18,808 nt of DNA. It comes from JAJZEO01 sp964350315. GTDB lineage: Bacteria > Chlamydiota > Chlamydiia > Chlamydiales > 2-12-FULL-49-11. How positions within the stretch are numbered: position 1 is the first letter of the stretch; the number at the start of each line of letters is the position of its first letter. Below, piece after piece: positions 1-5,834 of the stretch. Below the pieces are notes generated by a model. The model saw only the letters and a program-made list of their open reading frames with translations, made no database searches and had not been told where the DNA came from. The stretch spans positions 1 to 18,808 of the forward strand of contig CAYGJD010000019.1 of NCBI GenBank assembly GCA_964350315.1. The letters are read 5' to 3'. A program made the position numbers and the translations under genes.

Positions 1-78
1 TCGATCTAATGAGACCATTGCTTTTTCATTTTCTGTTAGTAGATCTAGTGTCTTGCATATTTCTTCAAGTGTTTCCAT
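1..78 (-). CDS. Unrecognised protein, N-terminal fragment (runs off window start)
   Basis: An ATG at 78 (minus strand) opens a frame of 26 codons that is still open at the window edge. It begins METLEEICKTLD and is acidic and helix-like. It lies 68 nt downstream of the stop of the 290-residue gene and on the same strand, so it is probably the third gene of the operon that starts with the sugar-nucleotide decarboxylase. The ribosome binding site is weak: a GGGA lies about 6 nt upstream and a GGAG about 14 nt upstream. Too little is visible to name a function. Confidence 0.5.
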   Translation of the reverse strand, partial: METLEEICKTLDLLTENEKAMVSLDR

Positions 79-146
79 AACTATCCCGTGTTCTCCGATG
101 TAAATTCCCTCTATATACAAAAGTGATCATTTGTGAAAAGTTTTTT

Positions 147-1019
147 TTAATCAAGTTTTCCACAATGGTCAGAATTTGATCTAATAGAGGGTAAAATAAT
201 AGGGCGATCAAGAGTAACAGCAAGTTTCTCTGGAGATCGACTTGGGTGTTGAAAAGTTCTAGTAGGTGTTTGAATAGTGCATAGATGTGATGAGAGAGAG
301 AAAAGTAAATTTGGTTGAAAAAGCTCAAAAGGCAGAACAAGTTCAATGATGTTGCTGCTAATAGGAAGAGCTCTTTTAAGAAGGTCTTCTGTAACATTCA
401 TCCAATGTGGAAATATGATTACAAAGAAAGGCTCTAATGGATGCAGTTGTTGTATTCCTGACATTTCAATTAAAAAACTCTCCCAGACAGAAGGTACACG
501 TGTCGGAATGGAATTCTCTATCTTCCATTTTTCAACGATGGTTCTAGTAAGACTAAAAACACCTGATTCGATTTCTGGAACACAGTGTCGGTGATAGTTT
601 TCCTGCCAAAAATCGGCCTTACACTGTCGCCAATATTTATCATTAAATTGGCAGACATTTCCCTGAGAAAAGACGCAAATATTATGGCTTTTTAAAACTA
701 GTTCGTTGATCGCAGCTATTGCTTTTACAGTAAGTTCAGCGGAAAATCCTTCAGTAAAAATGACTCTTAGTTCTGTGATATATTCATCTTTGCTGTGCCG
801 AAAAAACATTCTATCTTGATCGATTAGATGTAAACTTGTTAACAACACTTCAAAGGCGATCTCATCTGTTCCAGATTTTTTTAAGTAATGCCTAGCAACT
901 TGTGTTAGCGTTCCATTTAAAAGGCTTTTCTCAATGTTTTCAGGCATTGAAAGGTCTGGATCAATAATAGAATCTGCATGAAATTGTGAGCCAAGAATGC
1001 AAAGTAAAGCTGTTTCCAT
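147..1019 (-). CDS. Unrecognised 290-residue protein downstream of UXS
   Basis: A 290-codon ORF starts with ATG 4 nt after the stop of the UDP-glucuronate decarboxylase-like gene, so the two are almost certainly co-transcribed. I recognise no family. There is no signal peptide or clear membrane segment. The middle (about residues 110-150) is rich in Cys, Trp and His: C115, C123, C133, C146, H142 and H145, with a WRQC/FWQEN stretch. This might bind metal or form disulphides, but that is a guess. The last 45 residues are Pro/Thr/Ser-rich and look different from the rest. A second open frame overlaps this 3' end, but low G+C at the third codon position favours the frame given here. The context suggests a role linked to the sugar nucleotide made by its neighbour, but nothing in the sequence proves it. 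Confidence 0.7.
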   Translation of the reverse strand: METALLCILGSQFHADSIIDPDLSMPENIEKSLLNGTLTQVARHYLKKSGTDEIAFEVLLTSLHLIDQDRMFFRHSKDEYITELRVIFTEGFSAELTVKAIAAINELVLKSHNICVFSQGNVCQFNDKYWRQCKADFWQENYHRHCVPEIESGVFSLTRTIVEKWKIENSIPTRVPSVWESFLIEMSGIQQLHPLEPFFVIIFPHWMNVTEDLLKRALPISSNIIELVLPFELFQPNLLFSLSSHLCTIQTPTRTFQHPSRSPEKLAVTLDRPIILPSIRSNSDHCGKLD

Positions 1020-1023
1020 AGTA

Positions 1024-2028
1024 TTATTTTTTTTCTACCTCTTGTTGAAAATAGGGGATTGTTTTTTGCAATCCTTCGTTGAGCTGAATTTTTGGTCTCC
1101 AGTCAAGAAGGGTCTCAGCTTTTTCTATGTTAGGGCGCCGGAGTTTTGGGTCATCTTCAGGAAGATTACAATAAACAACGTTTTTGCTTGAGGGGATCAT
1201 CATGCAAATCAGATCAGCAAGTTCTGTGATTGTGAATTCGTTTGGATTGCCTAAGTTAATAGGGCCTGTTATTTGATCGTCACTATTAGAAAATTGAATG
1301 ATTGCGTTAACAAGGTCATCAACATAGCAAAAAGAACGGGTCTGAGAGCCATCGCCATACACAGTAATCGGTTCATTTTTCAGAGCTTGTGAGATGAAGT
1401 TTGAAACAACTCTGCCATCTTCTATAGACATGTTAGGACCGTATGTATTGAAGATTCTTCCGACTTTGATTTTTACGTTATAGAGTCTTGAGTATTCAAA
1501 ACAAACTGTTTCAGCTAATCGCTTTCCTTCATCATAACAGGCTCTTGGTCCAATAGGATTTACATTTCCATGATATTCTTCTGTTTGAGGGTGAATAAGA
1601 GGATCGCCATAGATCTCACTTGTTGAGGCTTGAAAAAACACAGCACCATCTCTTTTTGCAATTTCTAAAAGATTAAGAGCACCTAATACAGAGGTTTTTA
1701 TCGTAAATATTGGTCTATTTTGATAGTGAATTGGGGAAGCGGGGCAGGCTAAATTAAAAACTTTTGCAAATGTTACCTTCAAATCAATTGGATTGATTAC
1801 ATCATGCTCAATCACAAAAAAAGAAGGGTTTTCTAAATAAGGAGTGAGATTTTCTTTTCTGCCGGTATAAAAATTGTCGATACAATAGACATTGTAATTG
1901 CTATTTAGAAGCTTGCCACACAAATGAGAACCAATAAAACCTGCTCCTCCTGCGACAAGAACATTTTCCTTTTCTGTTGCAAAAAGGCTAGAAACAAAAA
2001 AAAGCACGATAAAAGCAATATTTTTCAT
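1024..2028 (-). CDS. UDP-glucuronate decarboxylase-like SDR (UDP-xylose synthase family) with N-terminal signal-like segment
   Basis: Extended short-chain dehydrogenase/reductase of 334 residues, close in type to UDP-glucuronate decarboxylase. That enzyme converts UDP-glucuronate to UDP-xylose with enzyme-bound NAD+. Visible motifs are GGAGFIG at 27-33, the NAD-favouring Asp of CIDNF (D51), STSEIYG at 135-141, the catalytic YxxxK (Y165, K169) preceded by GPRAC, RIFNTYGP at 191-198, and GSQTRSFCYVDDL at 227-239. The last is characteristic of the UXS and dTDP-glucose dehydratase-like group. Oddly, residues 1-19 form a Lys-Asn start followed by a 14-residue hydrophobic run ending in SLFA, which looks like a signal peptide or anchor. 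No later Met precedes the Rossmann motif, so this start seems forced. A dTDP-glucose 4,6-dehydratase or UDP-glucose 4-epimerase is a less likely alternative. It heads a minus-strand operon with the 290-residue gene and is divergent from the hydrolase at 2137. Confidence 0.85.
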   Translation of the reverse strand: MKNIAFIVLFFVSSLFATEKENVLVAGGAGFIGSHLCGKLLNSNYNVYCIDNFYTGRKENLTPYLENPSFFVIEHDVINPIDLKVTFAKVFNLACPASPIHYQNRPIFTIKTSVLGALNLLEIAKRDGAVFFQASTSEIYGDPLIHPQTEEYHGNVNPIGPRACYDEGKRLAETVCFEYSRLYNVKIKVGRIFNTYGPNMSIEDGRVVSNFISQALKNEPITVYGDGSQTRSFCYVDDLVNAIIQFSNSDDQITGPINLGNPNEFTITELADLICMMIPSSKNVVYCNLPEDDPKLRRPNIEKAETLLDWRPKIQLNEGLQKTIPYFQQEVEKK

Positions 2029-2136
2029 AAGTTAAATCCAAAATTAAATGAGACAAGATGTTATAGGAAAAGAGGTATAAGAAAAAGCTTTTTGAAGGGT
2101 ATACTCATAAGATAGAGTAAAATAAAGGAGAGAGAA

Positions 2137-2931
2137 GTGAAAGGTTTTTGTCCACTTGCATCAGGATCGTCAGGAAATTCGATTTATATAGGAACAGAAA
2201 ATGCTAAAATATTGATTGATTGTGGAGTAAGTTACAAGAATTTGCAAGAGCGTCTTTCAAAAATTCATGTCGGAATTGATCAAATTGATGCAGTATTGAT
2301 CACGCATGAGCATGCAGATCATATTAAAGGACTTGAAATGATTGTCAAAAAACTAGGAATTCCTGTTTTTTGTAATAGCGATACTGCAAAAGCAATTTGT
2401 CAAACGATTAATGTGAGACCAAAGTTTAAGATTTTTTGTACGGGAGAAGATTTTACTTTTTCAGATATCAAAGTCCATCCCTTCTCTATTCAGCATGACA
2501 CCGTAGATCCAGTTGGATTCACGTTTGAATTTGATCACAAGAAGATTGGGGTCTGTGCAGATCTTGGATTTGCAACAAAACTTGTGGCGATGCACCTTAA
2601 AGATTGCGACTATCTATATTTAGAGGCAAATCATGATGAAGAAATGGTTCATGCTTGCCCGCGTCCGCTTCTATATAAGCAGCGCGTTTTATCAAGACAG
2701 GGGCATTTATCCAATACAGGTGCTGGCGAACTTTTAGTCCAGGTGTATAACGAAAAACTTAAGCACGTCTATCTAGCTCACCTATCTTCTGAATGTAATT
2801 CCAAAGTGCAAGCGCTTGAAACAGTTACCTCAATTTTATTGAAAAATAACATTGAATTATCCCTTTCGATTGCCTTAGCAGAAGATGTCTCAGAGGCAAT
2901 TTTGTTCAAAGACGAGAAAATTCCAGGTTAG
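2137..2931 (+). CDS. yycJ: YycJ/WalJ-type metallo-beta-lactamase-fold hydrolase
   Basis: 264 residues with the metal-binding set of the metallo-beta-lactamase superfamily: HEHADH at 57-62, H120 in the QHD motif, D142 in CADLG, and H215 near the C-terminus. The opening ASGSSGNS (8-15) and GHLSN (189-193) are typical of the YycJ/WalJ/VicX group, presumed nucleases or phosphodiesterases with cytoplasmic roles linked to cell-wall or DNA homeostasis. The start is a GTG, chosen because GGAG sits 6 nt upstream and the protein then starts exactly at the conserved N-terminus. A TATACT at 2100-2105 may be its -10 box, but I see no convincing -35. In Chlamydia the equivalent gene is, as I recall, next to ftsK; here two extra genes separate them. 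No histidine kinase or response regulator gene (its usual Firmicutes partners) is nearby. Confidence 0.88.
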   Translation: MKGFCPLASGSSGNSIYIGTENAKILIDCGVSYKNLQERLSKIHVGIDQIDAVLITHEHADHIKGLEMIVKKLGIPVFCNSDTAKAICQTINVRPKFKIFCTGEDFTFSDIKVHPFSIQHDTVDPVGFTFEFDHKKIGVCADLGFATKLVAMHLKDCDYLYLEANHDEEMVHACPRPLLYKQRVLSRQGHLSNTGAGELLVQVYNEKLKHVYLAHLSSECNSKVQALETVTSILLKNNIELSLSIALAEDVSEAILFKDEKIPG

Positions 2932-2962
2932 TGAAAAAGAGGCTGGATTAAGAAATTCGGCA

Positions 2963-4228
2963 TTATGGGTGGAGAGTCTCTTCCCATTCAGGAAAGAAAA
3001 TAGGAGGAGGTACTTCATATGATGTGACAATTCTCATCGATGGAAGATCTCCAAGTTCGGTAGATCGACCTTGAAGTGTTTGAAGTTCTTTTTCCCAGGA
3101 AAAAAGCGCAGGACCAGTTCCTGGTTCAAAAGGGTTTAGTTCAATGACTTTTGGGGTGCCATCTTCTGTAATCCCAAAGTCAATGATGTAGCTTCTCTTG
3201 CCCAATTCTTTTGCGATATTTTCATAAAAGAACGTTGTAAGCTTTATCTGGATTTTTTCTGCTGCGCCCTTTTCATTAAGCTCAGAGAAGTAGATGCGAT
3301 GATCATACTGTGAAATTGCCGTTAATTTACCATTGTATACAAACGCTCTAAATTCATTATGGTAGGGGATAGGATGAAAATCGCGTAATATAACTTGCAT
3401 ATCCCATAGTTTTGGAAATTCAAGTGCCTGGTTGAGGTCACGGTAAGTTCGTTCACTATTTGTAAATAGATCGATAGCTTCTGATGCTTTAGTAATAGCT
3501 AACGCCCGCACAGATAAGGAGGCAAGAGCTGCTTGCCTTTTATGTTCTTTAACCATTTCAGGATCTATTGAGGCCTTAATTTGAATCGCTGCTCTTCTTA
3601 CTTGATCTAATAACAAAGTGTATTGTGGAATGCCTGGATAGAGAACAGCATCTTTTGGAGATCTAGGATTAAGACGAATGAAATATTTTCCTGTTTCAGA
3701 GGGATGTGTCTTCATTTGCTTTTCAATGAATTTAGCAAATCGATTCAAAGTTTGAACTTCTTGGTCAGAAAGCTTTCTGCCATTTAAAACCCTATTGCGA
3801 TAAGCAGCTATAAGAGCTTTTGCATCTAATAGAGAAAGCGGAAATGAGCGAGTAGGAAAAGTAAGGTGGTGGGGGACTTTGTCAAGCCATTCTGTACAAT
3901 CCTCTGTGCTAGAGAATTGCCACTCAATAAAACGTTTTCGGCTAGCTGGGCTTTTTTCTGAACCTGAATGTTGAAATTGGGATTCTAATGAGGGCCATGG
4001 AAGAGGTGAGTTTACTAAGTCTTCTACAGCTAAATTATCAAATCTCACCGCTGCAAAAGCAGCAATAAAGGCAGCCTTTTCTTCAATAGGTAAAGGTAGC
4101 AATGAAGATTTGGGTATTGAATGTGGGGTAAATAAATTTTTAAAGTAGGTAAAAATAGAGGATCTAGGGATCGCTCCAGATAGAGAAATGGTTTCTGTGG
4201 ATGGCGGATTTTCTATCAAAGGGTCCAT
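2963..4228 (-). CDS. Cdc123/D123-family ATP-grasp protein (eukaryote-like, eIF2-assembly-factor type)
   Basis: 421 residues that match the eukaryotic Cdc123/D123 family along most of their length. In order: SLLPLP at 42-47 (family N-terminal LPLP element), IRLNPRSPKDA at 184-194 (compare the family's KLNWSxPRDA), NSERTYRDL at 257-265, EFRAFVYNGKLTAISQ at 292-307 (family EFRCFVxxxKLxxISQ), YIIDFGI at 347-353, and VIELNPFEP at 361-369 followed by ALFSWEKEL (family IDFNPFGExTDSLLFTWEEL). D350, E363 and N365 are the likely Mg-ATP ligands of an ATP-grasp fold. In eukaryotes Cdc123 promotes assembly of the alpha and gamma subunits of eIF2; bacteria have no eIF2. The first 40 residues are Ser/Pro-rich, as in many type III effectors. 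There is a longer linker (about 195-255) than I recall for eukaryotic members. It is convergent with the hydrolase at 2137 (31-nt gap). Family membership is well supported; the effector role is inference. Confidence 0.85.
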   Translation of the reverse strand: MDPLIENPPSTETISLSGAIPRSSIFTYFKNLFTPHSIPKSSLLPLPIEEKAAFIAAFAAVRFDNLAVEDLVNSPLPWPSLESQFQHSGSEKSPASRKRFIEWQFSSTEDCTEWLDKVPHHLTFPTRSFPLSLLDAKALIAAYRNRVLNGRKLSDQEVQTLNRFAKFIEKQMKTHPSETGKYFIRLNPRSPKDAVLYPGIPQYTLLLDQVRRAAIQIKASIDPEMVKEHKRQAALASLSVRALAITKASEAIDLFTNSERTYRDLNQALEFPKLWDMQVILRDFHPIPYHNEFRAFVYNGKLTAISQYDHRIYFSELNEKGAAEKIQIKLTTFFYENIAKELGKRSYIIDFGITEDGTPKVIELNPFEPGTGPALFSWEKELQTLQGRSTELGDLPSMRIVTSYEVPPPIFFPEWEETLHP

Positions 4229-4283
4229 GTTTCTCCAAAATAAGGAGTCTATTATACCATGAATTGAAATATTCTTAAAGCCA

Positions 4284-4314
4284 ATAAAAATAGGGCGCAG
4301 CCTTAGCTACGCCC
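4284..4314 (-). terminator. Rho-independent terminator after the TraB-like gene
   Basis: On the minus strand an inverted repeat (4293-4314) forms a 5-bp GC stem, one mismatch and 3 more pairs around a 4-nt loop, followed by TATTTTTATT (down to about 4284). It lies 30 nt past the stop of the gene at 4344-5510 and 56 nt before the start of the Cdc123-like gene. It should therefore end transcription of the former and implies that the latter has its own promoter or depends on read-through. Confidence 0.7.
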
Positions 4315-4343
4315 CTCAATTAGAGAAGATTAGTGGTGTTTCT

Positions 4344-5510
4344 TTATTCCGTACGTTGGAATTGACTCGCAGCAAGTAAAATTGGACGAATCTCGTCTCT
4401 TTCTTCCTCTGTTTGAAGAACTTTAGGATAGACCCATACTCGAACTTCTCTTGCTGTTCTGTCTCCAGCAACAAATATGAGGTGATTTCCAACATTTTGA
4501 GCTCTTTCATAGCGTACTAAGAACTCAGGAACGCGCTCTGTTGTACTACGGATATCTTCATCAGGGTCATCTAAGCCTTCAACTAGGTGAGTGCCTCCCA
4601 TAAACCCAACGCCTATGTGTTGGATTCTTGAATGGGCTAACTCATCACATTTTATAGCCGTTTGACGAGCAAAGTTTTTATCTCGTTCGTGCATTTGGTG
4701 TTTAGAGATCACTCTCTTTCTTGCTTCTGGAGTTTTAGTTGTTTGAAAGTCTTTCCACATGTGATCGATTTTTGCACGAGGAACGCCTATAGAGCTGCAT
4801 ATTTCGTAAAAACTTTCTTTATTGGTTGGGAGTCCTGGCATTTCTTTAGGATCTAGGCCTTCGTATCTATCTAGGGTTTTGAGCATTATAGGAGCTTCTA
4901 CATCGGCTTCTGTTTCAAATCCAGGTATGCCTGCTAAGGCCTTGCTTCCTGTTTGACCTTCTGAAAACGCTTGATAATTCCCCTTTGCAACGTTACTTCT
5001 TGTAAAGATAGCTTCTTTTGAACCGTGAGCTTCAGGTACAAGTAAGACTTTTTTACCAGGATATGCAATAAATTCTCTCATTGCCAATGAATGTAGAGGA
5101 TCCTGATCTTCGGGAAGAGGAATTGTTCTTAAGGGTGGCATTGGAGTATCTTCAGAATAACGTGTTGGAGTAACAACAGCCAAGCTTAATAAAGATCTAA
5201 AACCATTCATAAACGATGCAGCTTTACTTGGAGCGGGAAAAGAAACTAATTCACCAGGGGGGAACTCAAGAGATTTATCGGCGCTTATAAATCGTACAAT
5301 CTCACGACTTTTTAAGTGAGCTTCTGACTCTTTTGGTCCTGAAGCATTATGCTGAAGAGTGTGATCTACAAGAGCAGCTGCTGCTGAAGCTGTACCATCA
5401 AGGTTGTGTAGGGGCGCTGGAACAATAGGCGATAAATCGTCACTAGGTAACTTTGCTGCACCTCCATCAATAGGCATAGCTATATCTAAACTTGTTCTTG
5501 AAGGCTCCAT
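4344..5510 (-). CDS. Putative TraB/Tiki/ChaN-like protein, eukaryote-directed candidate
   Basis: 388 residues. I do not recognise a close family, but three spaced motifs recall the TraB/Tiki/ChaN/EreA-like superfamily. These are a hydrophobic strand ending in EAHGSKE (160-166, compare the G-x-x-H of the superfamily), HERDKNFA (274-281, compare ERDxxMA), and GVGFMGGTHLVEGL (300-313, compare VVGaGHLpGL). Known members are metal-dependent hydrolases or proteases, or haem/iron-uptake associated. The first 100 residues are low-complexity (Ser, Pro, Ala) with no signal peptide, similar in style to the neighbouring Cdc123-like protein. The start has GGGAG 6 nt upstream and two TATAAT boxes just before it. 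A dedicated terminator follows. Assignment to the superfamily is tentative; host interaction is inferred from context only. Confidence 0.6.
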   Translation of the reverse strand: MEPSRTSLDIAMPIDGGAAKLPSDDLSPIVPAPLHNLDGTASAAAALVDHTLQHNASGPKESEAHLKSREIVRFISADKSLEFPPGELVSFPAPSKAASFMNGFRSLLSLAVVTPTRYSEDTPMPPLRTIPLPEDQDPLHSLAMREFIAYPGKKVLLVPEAHGSKEAIFTRSNVAKGNYQAFSEGQTGSKALAGIPGFETEADVEAPIMLKTLDRYEGLDPKEMPGLPTNKESFYEICSSIGVPRAKIDHMWKDFQTTKTPEARKRVISKHQMHERDKNFARQTAIKCDELAHSRIQHIGVGFMGGTHLVEGLDDPDEDIRSTTERVPEFLVRYERAQNVGNHLIFVAGDRTAREVRVWVYPKVLQTEEERDEIRPILLAASQFQRTE

Positions 5511-5543
5511 AATTAACTCCCACTTATAATTATTATACTTATA

Positions 5544-5572
5544 ATTATAACATATATAGACTTAATTTTAAA
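5544..5572 (-). promoter_or_regulatory. Putative promoter of the TraB-like gene
   Basis: On the minus strand a perfect TATAAT (5544-5549) follows TTTAAA (5567-5572, 4 of 6 to TTGACA) at a 17-nt spacing. This would place the transcription start about 27 nt before the ATG at 5510, with GGGAG in the leader. A second perfect TATAAT lies at 5532-5537, embedded in a repeated ATAATTATAAG-like stretch. The region is extremely AT-rich, so one of the boxes could be chance. Confidence 0.45.
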
Positions 5573-5584
5573 TGACTTGCTGGC

Positions 5585-5725
5585 TTGTCAGTTTTTACGT
5601 GAATCGCAAGTTGCTTATAGTGTGTTGCTAACGCACATGAAGTTCTTACAAGTTAATGGTGATTATTTTAGAATTGCATGGTTTTTGAGTGATTTTTGAT
5701 CAAAATCGTTGATTGTCAGTTTTTA
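5585..5725. repeat. 13-nt direct repeat pair in the ftsK-TraB-like spacer
   Basis: TTGTCAGTTTTTA occurs exactly at 5585-5597 and again at 5713-5725, 128 nt apart on the same strand. Between them are a 17-nt stem-loop (5620-5636, 7-bp stem, 3-nt loop) and a perfect 12-nt palindrome TTTTGATCAAAA (5694-5705). No ORF of note fits in this stretch (5511-5726). The elements could be operators for the TraB-like gene or traces of an insertion. The sequence alone does not decide. Confidence 0.4.
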
Positions 5726-5726
5726 A

Positions 5727-5834
5727 AGGTTTGGCGACGGGGGGGAACAGGACTAGAAATCTTCTGAGGATTTAGCGATGGGGGAGAACTGTACTAGAAG
5801 ACTATGAGGATTTCGCGAGGGCGGGAGCCGAGTT
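5727..5834. repeat. Degenerate 40-41-nt tandem repeats copying the 3' end of ftsK
   Basis: Three imperfect units begin at about 5727, 5767 and 5807. Each shows AGG(A)TTT followed by GCGA (5734, 5775, 5815) and a G-run, and the first two share ACTAGAA (5752-5758 and 5793-5799) exactly 41 nt apart. Read on the minus strand, the unit at 5807 is the true ftsK coding end (residues RPREILIVF plus stop), and the other two are decayed copies that include the TTCTAG stop region. They most likely arose by tandem duplication of the gene terminus. A conserved 3'-UTR structure is the alternative. Confidence 0.6.

Noticed and set aside
65..397. 110-codon minus-strand ORF, hydrophobic, overlapping the 290-residue gene
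   Set aside because: Its second codon positions coincide with the T-rich third positions of the larger ORF, which creates a false hydrophobic pattern. G+C at its third position is high (about 40%) against about 14% in the other frame. It is kept only as a frameshift possibility.
2932..2962. Bidirectional terminator between yycJ and the Cdc123-like gene
   Set aside because: The 31-nt convergent gap shows no clear inverted repeat with a T-run.
5620..5636. Hairpin as a terminator for ftsK
   Set aside because: No T-run follows on the minus strand and it lies more than 150 nt beyond the stop; left as an unexplained stem-loop.
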